A stretch of DNA of 15,197 nt from an uncultured Clostridia bacterium (GCA_946186175.1 CAMHMG010000052.1:1-15197); one strand, 5' to 3'; numbered from the stretch's first letter, positions 1-7,311 are shown. A program made the numbers and translations. The notes: generated by a model not told the origin, from the sequence alone.

Positions 1-378
1 ACATTCCTCTGCAAAGGATGAACCGCAATTCAAAAGAACGTCATAATCACCGGCTATCAATCTTAATGAATCCTCCTTAGAAAGCTTAAGCGATCTCTTC
101 TTCTGCATAGGTCCCTGTTTCTGCTTCATTTCCAACTTTGCAAAATCATTATCAGGTCCGTAATTGCGCAATCTTATCTTTCTTCGCAGTTCCACACCGT
201 CACATTTTTCAACATAGTCCCTGTCATCATAGGAATCAAAATACAGGGATCTGATCATATATCCTTGTGAGGTTCCATGAGTATCCATACTCATAACATT
301 TTCCAATTGTCTCGACAATTGATACATCTTATCTTGCGATATCAGGAATTTCTTTTCCTGTCTTAATACCACGTTCAA
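1..378 (-). CDS. VTC-domain protein, polyphosphate polymerase family (partial; C-terminus beyond window)
   Basis: Reading the minus strand from about position 378 to the window edge gives an uninterrupted frame of about 126 codons. It carries hallmarks of the VTC/CYTH-like triphosphate tunnel fold: an opening strand RQEKKFLIS, then IRSLYFDSYDD, then ELRRKIRLRNYG, then KLEMKQKQGPMQKKRS. In the family these basic and acidic strand residues line the tunnel that binds polyphosphate and metal; bacterial members are cytoplasmic or membrane-associated and often sit beside CotH or transporter genes. The start is not ATG. An in-frame stop at 381-379 is followed directly by TTG (378-376) and then GTG (372-370). 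A GGTGAG sits 5 nt before the TTG and 11 nt before the GTG, so I prefer TTG. The C-terminal part lies outside the window. Family assignment is secure; enzymatic activity is inferred. Confidence 0.8.
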   Translation of the reverse strand, partial: MNVVLRQEKKFLISQDKMYQLSRQLENVMSMDTHGTSQGYMIRSLYFDSYDDRDYVEKCDGVELRRKIRLRNYGPDNDFAKLEMKQKQGPMQKKRSLKLSKEDSLRLIAGDYDVLLNCGSSFAEEC

Positions 379-488
379 TTAATCTCACCATTCCTAATCA
401 AATGCTCACATCGGTAATTGCGAAACACTATATTTTCTTTTTTTGAATTGTGCATTTTATATACCGCTCATGACAAAAGATACTTTTG
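379..488. other. Intergenic gap with palindrome, between lipoprotein and VTC genes
   Basis: The 110-nt gap is AT-rich. It opens with a perfect palindrome (listed separately) and holds an A-rich stretch on the minus strand. I see no convincing -35/-10 pair for the VTC gene; a TATAGT hexamer is present in minus-strand reading near 428-433, but no good -35 lies 16-18 nt upstream. Confidence 0.4.
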
Positions 489-491
489 TCA
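471..491. repeat. Perfect 9-bp palindrome with 3-nt centre at the lipoprotein stop codon
   Basis: The arms TGACAAAAG (471-479) and CTTTTGTCA (483-491) are exact reverse complements around ATA. The right arm contains the stop codon of the lipoprotein gene (489-491). On the minus strand the following bases are TGAGCGG rather than a U-tract, so this does not look like an intrinsic terminator. An operator for the downstream VTC gene, or an mRNA 3'-end stem, are the reasonable readings. Confidence 0.5.
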
Positions 492-1346
492 CTCTGCAAG
501 TTTTTCTTTAAAGTAACTCATATCGTGATAAGCAATTCCGATAGAATAATCCGGATAAGCATCTTTAAGCTCTTTATAATTATTATTAACTTCATCTATC
601 CCATCGTCATGATATGTATTATTATCTGTAATACCATGTTCACCTGATTTCTTTAATTCATATATATTAATTATATCTTTTCCATAGAAAGACGCAAGTT
701 TCTCTTCATTCTCAATATGTTCGATCTCTGATCCCTTATAATAATTCATAACCATTATTCCGTCTGTACACTCTATAAGTTTATTAAGCTCATCTTCGTA
801 CCCTTTTGAATCATAATAATAAGGAATACATATCAGTATCTCAAGATCCTCTTTTTCTTTACTGATATTGATCAGATTGCTGCACAACCCGTCAAGAAGA
901 ATATCGGCTTTTTCATCCCAATCCTTAAGCACATAAGGCTCAATATCATATACGATACCCTTAATACCGGCTGTATCTTCTTTTTCAAGCTTTTTATTTA
1001 GTGATTTCGCATTATCCAAAACCTTCTTCATACCTTCATAATGGTCCTCATATGCCCATTCCGGTTCTCCGGCAAGGACATATACATCCATATGATAATC
1101 AGATGCATTATCCATAAAATTATATACATCATTATCACTATATTCACTTTTCATATACTGATATATCGTATTAATACCGTTTTGTGAAAGATAATCTATA
1201 TCAATATTTTCAGGTAAATCTTTCCACGAAAAAACACCACATACCGTAGAAGTTTCAGAAGTTCTGCAGCCAACACAGACGTTAAGCATCAATATACTTA
1301 ATATCGAGATTATTAATTTACTAATCAACTTATATTTCCTATGCAT
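489..1346 (-). CDS. Predicted lipoprotein with glycosidase-like TIM-barrel domain
   Basis: A 285-aa exported protein. Residues 4-6 are basic, residues 11-23 are hydrophobic, and Cys27 after Val-Gly is the likely lipid-modified cysteine. The -3 residue is Cys rather than Leu, so the lipobox is imperfect; Cys24 is an alternative. The mature part has alternating strands and helices, with GIVYDIEPY (about 130-138), LEILICIPYYY (168-178), GIMVMNYY (196-203) and YSIGIAYHD (267-275). This pattern resembles the strands of a GH18-like or related TIM barrel, where acidic residues at strand ends (here Asp134 and Glu136) act in catalysis. It is short for a full glycoside hydrolase, and substrate and activity are unknown. 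The start has AAGGG 7 nt upstream. It begins 44 nt after the AAA+ gene on the same strand with no terminator seen between, so it may be the last gene of that operon or separate. Confidence 0.72.
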   Translation of the reverse strand: MHRKYKLISKLIISILSILMLNVCVGCRTSETSTVCGVFSWKDLPENIDIDYLSQNGINTIYQYMKSEYSDNDVYNFMDNASDYHMDVYVLAGEPEWAYEDHYEGMKKVLDNAKSLNKKLEKEDTAGIKGIVYDIEPYVLKDWDEKADILLDGLCSNLINISKEKEDLEILICIPYYYDSKGYEDELNKLIECTDGIMVMNYYKGSEIEHIENEEKLASFYGKDIINIYELKKSGEHGITDNNTYHDDGIDEVNNNYKELKDAYPDYSIGIAYHDMSYFKEKLAE

Positions 1347-1390
1347 ATCTAACCCTTATCTATGTATTACTATACTGTGTTAATTATCTG

Positions 1391-3199
1391 TCACTCTATA
1401 GTATAAGCCAGCTTACCGTCCTGCTTCTTGCCGGTTATCTCTGCCTTATCAACACCTTTTCCGATAATATCAATAAGTATATCCGAGATACCGTTTAACA
1501 GCTCATTTTCAAGCACATTTCCGATTCCGCGTCCACCATTTTTCAGATTACCCTTAGCCTCTTCAAACAGCATTTTCTTGAAATTGTCGGAGAGGACGAA
1601 TTTAATCCCTTTATTATCGTATATAGAATTCAGTATTGAATCTAATTTGAGCTCAAATATCTCCTTAGCAACATCTTCTCTGATATAGTCAAAGACAACG
1701 ATATTCTCACCTATTCTGTTGAGAAGCTCAGCCCTGTTGATCTTAGAGAAGAAGTTCTCTATCTCCTCATTAATCTTCTTCTTTATATCTGCGTAATCCT
1801 CTCCGTAAGTTACATTAGGAATTCTGTTACCGCGTTCATCGGTCTTATTGATTCCGATATTACTTGTAAATATTATCAGGGTCTCCGTGAAGTACACAGT
1901 CTCACCCGATGAATCTGTAAGTCTGCCATCTTCAAGAATCTGTAAGAATTTATCAAGTATAGAGGGGTGCGCCTTGTCTATCTCATCAAAAAGCAATATA
2001 CAAAATGGCTTCTGTTTGACAGCATTAGTAAGCTGCCCTCCGGCGCTGTATCCAACATAACCCGGAGGCGCTCCTATAAGTCTTTGATCAGAATGCGATT
2101 GTCCGTACTCACTCATATCAAATCTTATAACGAATTCCTCATCTCCAAAGATTATCTCAGCCAAGGTTTTCGCAAGCTCTGTCTTACCTGTACCCGTGGG
2201 GCCTGCAAGGAAAAGAATACCCTTAGGTCTTGAAAAAGCACCACCCTGAAGTCCCGACAAGCCAAGACATGCACGCCTTACGATCGCAGATGCTCTGGCA
2301 ATTGCCTCCGGCTGCCCCTTAACTCTCCTCTTTAGCCTGTTCTCTATATCCCTTAAAACCTCACTGTCAATCTTATCCCAATGACTCTCCATCTGTCCAT
2401 ACTGGAACAGCTTGATAGCATTTCTTATATGCCTGACATCAAAGCCCTGTGTGTCACAGAGCTTAATTATACTCTCTATATCCTCAATAGACATGCCCTC
2501 TGTGAGCATGGCAAACTCATTAGCTACCGCTTCACGCTCGCTTGCCGCCAATTCTTCGTCACCGGCTATCATATACATGCGCGAGCTTATTATCTCTCTT
2601 CTGACATCCTTCTCCGGCTTTGTAACCGTAAGAACCTTGACCTGAGGATTGTTAAGATAGAACCACGCCGGAATATCATTGGCCTTCTCCACCAACATGA
2701 ACACTATGTTTCTCAAGTATTCATCCTTACTCCCCATAGCTGTTACAGGTTCTAGAGAAGACTGCATCAATTTGATATAATTATTGTTCTCATCTTCAGA
2801 TAAATGATCCGGTTCAAGTGCAAATGTTCCTGCATATTCAAGGACTAACGCCTTGGCAGAATCTGTTGTATTCATGACTTCGATCAATGTCTTGATGTCA
2901 TCACAAGCTGCTCTCTCTGCCCTGCATTTAACCCTTGAACAGTGTTCGAATTTCTCTTCCATCTCATCATCATATTTGTTATAGAAACCCTCAACAACAT
3001 TATGAAACATGACCATCTCATATCCCATATCGATAAGATAGCGATATAAATACTCGGATAAAGTCACCGGAAGATATGTCTGCTCATCATCATCATAAAA
3101 CGGCTGCTTATCAAATATATTGCCTTCTATGACAAAAAATGTACATATATCCTTGTAGACATCCAGATCCTTCTGCCATTTTTCAACCAGATTATTCAT
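1391..3199 (-). CDS. ClpB/ClpA-like AAA+ ATPase, one degenerate and one intact ATPase half
   Basis: Positions are counted from the upstream ATG at 3205. That ATG abuts GGAGG (3210-3206) with no spacing, so I place the start at the second ATG (3199), 6 nt from the GGAGG, giving 602 aa. The C-terminal half is a HSP100 D2-type module: Walker A GPTGTGKT (335-342), pore-loop GYVG (382-385), Walker B ILLFDE (403-408), sensor 1 in FTSN (446-449), a LLNRI arginine-finger region (Arg497) and sensor 2 in GGRG (Arg559). The N-terminal half (about 15-270) has AAA+-like strands (ALVLEYAG, RNIVFMLVEKA) and a lid-like helix set, but no Walker A. The Clp N-domain, the middle domain and a ClpP-binding IGF/IGL loop are not apparent. 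Known relatives unfold or remodel proteins as hexamers. In this cluster it could disassemble or reset the FtsK/kinase complex, as ClpV does in type VI secretion; that is inference. Confidence 0.9.
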   Translation of the reverse strand: MNNLVEKWQKDLDVYKDICTFFVIEGNIFDKQPFYDDDEQTYLPVTLSEYLYRYLIDMGYEMVMFHNVVEGFYNKYDDEMEEKFEHCSRVKCRAERAACDDIKTLIEVMNTTDSAKALVLEYAGTFALEPDHLSEDENNNYIKLMQSSLEPVTAMGSKDEYLRNIVFMLVEKANDIPAWFYLNNPQVKVLTVTKPEKDVRREIISSRMYMIAGDEELAASEREAVANEFAMLTEGMSIEDIESIIKLCDTQGFDVRHIRNAIKLFQYGQMESHWDKIDSEVLRDIENRLKRRVKGQPEAIARASAIVRRACLGLSGLQGGAFSRPKGILFLAGPTGTGKTELAKTLAEIIFGDEEFVIRFDMSEYGQSHSDQRLIGAPPGYVGYSAGGQLTNAVKQKPFCILLFDEIDKAHPSILDKFLQILEDGRLTDSSGETVYFTETLIIFTSNIGINKTDERGNRIPNVTYGEDYADIKKKINEEIENFFSKINRAELLNRIGENIVVFDYIREDVAKEIFELKLDSILNSIYDNKGIKFVLSDNFKKMLFEEAKGNLKNGGRGIGNVLENELLNGISDILIDIIGKGVDKAEITGKKQDGKLAYTIE

Positions 3200-3205
3200 A
3201 TCCAT

Positions 3206-3210
3206 CCTCC
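3206..3210 (-). promoter_or_regulatory. Ribosome binding site deciding the AAA+ start
   Basis: GGAGG on the minus strand touches the first ATG (3205-3203) but lies 6 nt from the second ATG (3199-3197). Normal spacing therefore favours the second one. Confidence 0.75.
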
Positions 3211-3232
3211 AAGTCTTAATAAATACACGATT

Positions 3233-3261
3233 CTTATATATTCATTTACTTTGAAAGTTAA
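3233..3261 (-). promoter_or_regulatory. Possible sigma-A promoter for the AAA+ gene
   Basis: On the minus strand TTAACT (3261-3256) is followed after 17 nt by TATAAG (3238-3233), and the preferred start codon lies 33 nt further on. The -10 matches the consensus at 5 of 6 bases and the -35 at 4 of 6. The -35 overlaps the inverted repeat arm at 3250-3258, which would suit a repressor site. Confidence 0.4.
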
Positions 3262-3302
3262 CGAATCAAGCTCAAAGAGCGTAGATGAGTTCTACTTTCA
3301 AA
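3250..3302. repeat. Perfect 9-bp inverted repeat with 35-bp spacer, upstream of AAA+ gene
   Basis: TTTGAAAGT (3250-3258) and ACTTTCAAA (3294-3302) are exact reverse complements. The left arm is also part of an 11-bp near-symmetric site ACTTTGAAAGT (3248-3258), and the right arm reads ACTTTCAAATA. The layout could therefore be two copies of one operator core rather than a long RNA stem. The spacer has a small GCTC-TTT-GAGC hairpin in minus reading. Confidence 0.45.
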
Positions 3303-3311
3303 TATACGTGC

Positions 3312-3344
3312 TCACTTAACGAGGCCAAAGGCTGAATTTAGTGA
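3312..3344. repeat. Imperfect stem-loop just after the FHA gene
   Basis: TCACTTAA (3312-3319) pairs with TTAGTGA (3338-3344) with one bulged base, and an inner GCC/GGC pair (3323-3325 with 3330-3332) closes a 4-nt AAAG loop (3326-3329) on the plus strand. No U-tract follows on the minus strand, so it is a weak candidate for a processing site or attenuator rather than a full terminator. Confidence 0.3.
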
Positions 3345-3362
3345 TGACTGTTTACTTCACCT

Positions 3363-4037
3363 TCAGCTCTCCACAATAAATGTTTCTCCCCCCATTGTTA
3401 TCTTAGTCCCTATGACCGCAAACACCGCCTTATTTTTCACAAGTCTCCTTCCGTTAATAAATGTACCGTTAGCACTTGTATCCTCTATCATTATGCCATC
3501 TGCTCTTTTGGCAGGGACAACCTTTGCATGCGCTCTGCTGATCCTTTGATTGTCCGCAAGTTCTTCTGCGCCTATCGCAGTCCTTCCAACCACACCGCCG
3601 CTATCCGGAATGTTGATACTGTAACCCTTAACCTCGTTCACAAGCCTGTATTTTCCATGTGTTGCCCTAACTTCTTTGTCTTTTTCTTCATTGCCGGCTT
3701 TCCCTATTTCTCTGTTTTCTTCAACGTCTCCAACCCTTCTGGCTTCACCGCTTCCTTCAACTTCTTCTGCGCTTCCGGTTTCTGTATTGCTTATGACTTC
3801 TCCAAGTCTTCCGTCAGCGTCAATATGTTCCTTGCCGCCATGTTCCGGCTTATTCGATAAAACACCGCTGCGCTTTCTGTATTTCTCAACTAACTTATCA
3901 ACTCTTGGATCATCTGCCCTTAAGGTAATATAATTTCTCGTATCCCTTCCGCACATGGGACATTTCATCGGAGGTCTCTCTTTGGGCGGGTTGTAATTGA
4001 TAATATTGGCACATTCGCAAACTATACATTTATTCAT
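3363..4037 (-). CDS. FHA-domain protein with N-terminal zinc ribbon
   Basis: A 224-aa cytoplasmic protein in three parts. Residues 1-35 form a zinc-ribbon-like unit with Cys4, Cys7, Cys26 and Cys29 in CxxC pairs (CIVC, CPMCG). Residues about 40-125 are a charged, low-complexity linker rich in Glu, Gly and Lys. Residues about 128-224 are a forkhead-associated domain with the phosphothreonine-binding residues in place: GR (151-152), ISRAH (166-170) and SANGTFING (188-196). FHA domains bind phosphothreonine, so the natural partner is a substrate of the kinase encoded two genes upstream, or the kinase itself. The ATG overlaps the stop of the preceding gene (ATGA), with AGGAG 9 nt upstream, which implies translational coupling. 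The zinc ribbon is of the short rubredoxin/double-ribbon kind often fused to signalling domains; its ligand is unknown. Confidence 0.9.
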   Translation of the reverse strand: MNKCIVCECANIINYNPPKERPPMKCPMCGRDTRNYITLRADDPRVDKLVEKYRKRSGVLSNKPEHGGKEHIDADGRLGEVISNTETGSAEEVEGSGEARRVGDVEENREIGKAGNEEKDKEVRATHGKYRLVNEVKGYSINIPDSGGVVGRTAIGAEELADNQRISRAHAKVVPAKRADGIMIEDTSANGTFINGRRLVKNKAVFAVIGTKITMGGETFIVES

Positions 4038-5164
4038 AGATCAATGCTCCTGCTCTTTTCCTGCTCTCTTCTTCTCCTGTTTCTGCGCAGTTTGTTGTAA
4101 TTTCTCTGTTTATCTAAGGGATTATCTTTTTCTTCAATATGTTCCTCATAAACTATATCCTTGTCAGTGGCAATGTCAGATGGTTCATGCTCCTTAGAAT
4201 ATACCTTTGTAAGTTTCACTCCGTTCTTTGCTGCCTCTTCGATCATTTTTCTCTCTGTCTCGCATACCATCTTCTGCTTAGACATGATCACATCTTCAGT
4301 CACATCAGAAAGAACATTGACAGGTTCTATCATAATCCCGGACTCATCGCAGGATATAAATACTTTACACTTTCTGTCCTCTTCAAGAGAGAATATCTCC
4401 CCATCTACCTGCGCATCTAAGACACAGCTTCCCTCAACATTAAGACCAATCTTCTCTAAGGCCTCACTAACGGCATCTGCAACAATCTCCTTATCCGAAA
4501 GCCTTGTATATTCATCAAATAATGTATCAACCTTAGACCGCAGCATTTCAGGCTCTATAACCTCTTCATCTATGCCTAACAATATACATAATGCTCTATA
4601 GTCTAACAGCAGATCTTCATCAAGCGCGGAATTGTCATAATTTCTATTCTCAATATACAAGTCCACAAGTTGTCTTGTCTTAAATATCTTATCTTCGACA
4701 CTGATCAAGTCGTCACAGACTATGCGCTCAATATTATCCTTCATGCGTTCATACTCTGCTCTTGCCTTATCAGAATCGGGAATCCTTGAATCCATATCTT
4801 TAATTACAGACTTAAGTTCTTCCTCTTTCTCACTGACAAATCCTTTGTCACTATCTAAATATGTAGATAGATCTATCCTCTTTCTTTTCTCTCCGGAAGA
4901 CCCAAAATCTTTCGAATCTATCACTGTTTCAGGAACAATATTGTCACTTGCAAGCTCATCACTCTCCACCTTTGTCACAGAAAACCCTGTATTCCTATTA
5001 TTTGATAGACGATCCGGAACAGAGAGAATATCAGCCATGTTCTCATGTCTTTTCACATACATGCCGGCCTCTCTAAGCTGCTTTTTAATTCTGTCAATCC
5101 TCTGTTTCCTAAGACGCTCTAATTTCTGTTCTCCCGTCTCATATAAAAAATATGAGTGACTCAT
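4034..5164 (-). CDS. Hypothetical protein of the kinase-FHA cluster (376 aa)
   Basis: I do not recognise this family. The frame is open from an ATG at 5227, but that would overlap the kinase gene by 50 nt. The ATG at 5164 has AAAGGAG 8 nt upstream and starts 13 nt after the kinase stop, so I use it. The product starts with a basic amphipathic helix (residues about 9-40), then has a Ser/Asp-rich disordered-looking stretch (about 50-110). A helical region (about 112-235) follows, then a small alpha/beta region (about 236-330) with strands such as SCVLDAQVDG, KCKVFISCD and IMIEPVNVL. The last 20 or so residues are very basic (KLRRNRRRREQEK). No membrane helix or signal is present. Its place between kinase and FHA genes makes it a candidate phosphorylated adaptor; the Thr and Ser residues of the disordered stretch would be the sites. 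That is inference. Confidence 0.75.
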   Translation of the reverse strand: MSHSYFLYETGEQKLERLRKQRIDRIKKQLREAGMYVKRHENMADILSVPDRLSNNRNTGFSVTKVESDELASDNIVPETVIDSKDFGSSGEKRKRIDLSTYLDSDKGFVSEKEEELKSVIKDMDSRIPDSDKARAEYERMKDNIERIVCDDLISVEDKIFKTRQLVDLYIENRNYDNSALDEDLLLDYRALCILLGIDEEVIEPEMLRSKVDTLFDEYTRLSDKEIVADAVSEALEKIGLNVEGSCVLDAQVDGEIFSLEEDRKCKVFISCDESGIMIEPVNVLSDVTEDVIMSKQKMVCETERKMIEEAAKNGVKLTKVYSKEHEPSDIATDKDIVYEEHIEEKDNPLDKQRNYNKLRRNRRRREQEKSRSIDL

Positions 5165-5177
5165 GATACATTCTCCT

Positions 5178-6746
5178 TTAAAAACCCTTAAATTTTTCAA
5201 TCTCATTGCTATAACCCATTGATGCAAGAAATCCCAATATCTCTTCCTTCTTTAATATATCATTGATCTCCTTTGCGGATTTGCCTGCTATACAGTCTAC
5301 AAAGGAATCCATTCCGTCAATCCTGTGACCTTCTATGCTTATGGAATCATTGGTCATAAATGCGCTTCGTATGCCCTCTATCATTCCTATGGTTCCAAGA
5401 GCATTTAACCTGTTGAGCTTGACAAGCTCATCCAATCTGTCAATATCATCCTCTAAGGCTCCCATCATCTCCATGTAGTATGTCAAAAGATCAAATGTCA
5501 CAAACTCGATTGCATCCTCATCACGATTTTGCAACAGATCAAGAAATGAATTAAGATCTCCCATATCCCGGCCTTTGTAACATATGGTCTTACTTTTCTC
5601 CATAAGATACAGAACCTTAAAAAGCATTATATTATCATTCTGTTTTCTCTCTTTAATCTCTTTTGATACCTTCGCACAAAGATCAATATCAAACTGTTTT
5701 ATAAATTGCAAAGTATCAAAACGACGTATCACTGTATGGGCCAGATTCCAGTTAGCCTTACAGGCTTCAACCAGCTCATGTATTGAACTGACTCTTATTA
5801 TCGTGCCGTCCACCCTGCCAAATATCAACGGAGCTTTATTGACTGTTTTCTCTCTTTGCGGTCTTCTCCTTTTGTCAGAATTCCAGCCCGAGTCACTCCA
5901 TTTCTTAAGCTCATTATAACCCCATACTTTTTGGAAATCCTTATTGATAAGACCCGCAAGCAGATTCCTTAGCCTTATGTCATCTACAGGAATCACGGAT
6001 ACCCGCTCCCACAGCCTTGCCCTCTCATTAATATCAAGACCTTCCATAAGATTAGTATTGGTATACAGCTTATAAACCGTCATTCCAAGCGATACATAAT
6101 CATACTCTTTGGGAAATGTCTTAACCCCATAGAAATCCTCAACCGGCACCGAGAAATTGATAGTTCCATGAAGAGTAGCTCTTACCATTCCGTCACTATC
6201 CATAACCCTGCAGGATCCCAGATCGCCTATTACAATTCGGGGCTCTGTTCCGCTTTTATCAATATACAGATTAGACGGTTTGATATCACAGTGGACAATA
6301 TTATTCAGGTGGAGAAAATTAAGTCCCTCATTGACCGAAGGCACAACATATTTTTTAATGTATTCAACAGAGAGTTTCCCATTCTCTTTCAGATAATCCT
6401 CCAGATTGCCATATTCGTAATACGGATAGACCTCATAATACATTCCAAGCTCGCGCCCTGAGGCGATAACTCTCATAATATTCTCATGGGAATTATCATG
6501 AAAAAATGTTCTCAAGGTCTTAACAGGCTGCCACTTCCTTCCATAAACCTTCACAGCATATGAAGAGCCGTTGTTAGTCACAACATAGACCTTTGCCTGA
6601 GAGCCTGTTGCATGAAGCTTAGATACTTTATACTCTCCGATCATCGAACCTTCATAAAACGTATAATCATCAGAGCCTTTATTAGATGCATCAGAAATAT
6701 TATTAAGTTGTACTTCATCAATTATTGTCGCATCACTGTTAATCAT
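5178..6746 (-). CDS. Serine/threonine protein kinase with unknown C-terminal region
   Basis: A 522-aa Hanks-type kinase without membrane helix or PASTA repeats. Catalytic residues look complete: Lys66 in AVKVY, His152-Cys-Asp154 with Lys156 and Asn159 in HCDIKPSNL, and Asp175 in DLG (in place of DFG). The glycine loop is reduced (ATGSQAKVY, about 46-54), and the activation segment ends in VPVED in place of the usual APE, while GTINF (194-198) matches the family's GTxxY region. The kinase domain ends near 285. A basic hinge follows, and then about 220 residues, mostly helical, of a type I cannot name; it begins with a short beta segment FGRVDGTIIRVSSIHEL. AAGGGG precedes the ATG. It starts 10 nt after the radical SAM gene. 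It is likely to phosphorylate cluster proteins that the FHA protein reads. It is probably active, not a pseudokinase like EssB. Confidence 0.9.
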   Translation of the reverse strand: MINSDATIIDEVQLNNISDASNKGSDDYTFYEGSMIGEYKVSKLHATGSQAKVYVVTNNGSSYAVKVYGRKWQPVKTLRTFFHDNSHENIMRVIASGRELGMYYEVYPYYEYGNLEDYLKENGKLSVEYIKKYVVPSVNEGLNFLHLNNIVHCDIKPSNLYIDKSGTEPRIVIGDLGSCRVMDSDGMVRATLHGTINFSVPVEDFYGVKTFPKEYDYVSLGMTVYKLYTNTNLMEGLDINERARLWERVSVIPVDDIRLRNLLAGLINKDFQKVWGYNELKKWSDSGWNSDKRRRPQREKTVNKAPLIFGRVDGTIIRVSSIHELVEACKANWNLAHTVIRRFDTLQFIKQFDIDLCAKVSKEIKERKQNDNIMLFKVLYLMEKSKTICYKGRDMGDLNSFLDLLQNRDEDAIEFVTFDLLTYYMEMMGALEDDIDRLDELVKLNRLNALGTIGMIEGIRSAFMTNDSISIEGHRIDGMDSFVDCIAGKSAKEINDILKKEEILGFLASMGYSNEIEKFKGF

Positions 6747-6756
6747 CTCGACCCCT

Positions 6757-7311
6757 TCACGGTATACCTATCGTCATCACACGATCACCTTCAACAACAA
6801 GCTGAACGCTTCTTTTTTCATGTTCGAAATCTTTATATCTGTCTTCATATTTGAAAACATGTACTACCTGATTAGAAGAGCCCCTAAGCCCTTTGCCATC
6901 ATTTAGCTCATGGATATAAGGTCCGTCGACAAGCACGCTTATATTGTCAAGCACATAGTCAACATTGTCATCCTTCATACCAACAAGCTCTTTATGTGTG
7001 TAGCCTGAATAAATGATAATATCCTCCGAAACATAAGATAGTGCTTCGACCAGACGTTTAAGTCCCGCTGCATTAAGAAAAGGCTCTCCACCCGATATCG
7101 TAAAACCATCCACATTATTACAATACTTTCTTATATATTCCATTATTTCTTCGACATCCACTTCCCTGCCGCTACCGATATCGCGTAAATCAGGCGTTAT
7201 GCAATAAGGACATTCCCTGTTACAGCCTGCCACCCATATACCAACTCTCTCTCCATATCCTAAGGTCCTGACCGGATAGTAAAGTCTTGCCAGATTGACA
7301 GTATTGCTCAT
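6757..7311 (-). CDS. Radical SAM activating enzyme, NrdG/PflA-like
   Basis: A 184-aa protein with the radical SAM cluster motif CNRECPYC (Cys30, Cys34, Cys37), the SAM-binding SGGEP (73-77), a DVLVDGPYI-like segment (VLVDGPYI) and an RGSSNQ motif. The last two are typical of activases of anaerobic ribonucleotide reductase and related glycyl radical enzymes. Family members bind one 4Fe-4S cluster, cleave S-adenosylmethionine and abstract a glycine hydrogen from a partner. No SPASM or second cluster domain is present. No glycyl radical enzyme (such as NrdD or Pfl) is encoded in the window, so the target is unknown. An ATG at 7347 is in frame but lies inside the previous gene; the ATG at 7311 has AGAGAGG 8 nt upstream and overlaps the previous stop by 1 nt (TGATG), so I use it. 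Tight coupling to the kinase cluster is the oddity. Confidence 0.9.
   Translation of the reverse strand: MSNTVNLARLYYPVRTLGYGERVGIWVAGCNRECPYCITPDLRDIGSGREVDVEEIMEYIRKYCNNVDGFTISGGEPFLNAAGLKRLVEALSYVSEDIIIYSGYTHKELVGMKDDNVDYVLDNISVLVDGPYIHELNDGKGLRGSSNQVVHVFKYEDRYKDFEHEKRSVQLVVEGDRVMTIGIP

Noticed and set aside
389..391. ATG just upstream of the VTC gene as its start
   Set aside because: This ATG opens a different frame that stops after about 20 codons and is not in phase with the VTC-domain sequence.
471..491. Intrinsic terminator of the lipoprotein gene
   Set aside because: The palindrome is followed by TGAGCGG on the gene strand rather than a U-tract, and the stem is AT-rich.
3250..3302. 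tRNA-like fold suggested by a stem enclosing smaller hairpins
   Set aside because: The enclosed length is about 50 nt, too short for D, anticodon and T arms, and there is no T-arm consensus.
6757..7311. Plain anaerobic ribonucleotide reductase activase (nrdG)
   Set aside because: The family fits, but nrdD is not adjacent and the gene is embedded in a kinase/FHA cluster, so I do not give the symbol.
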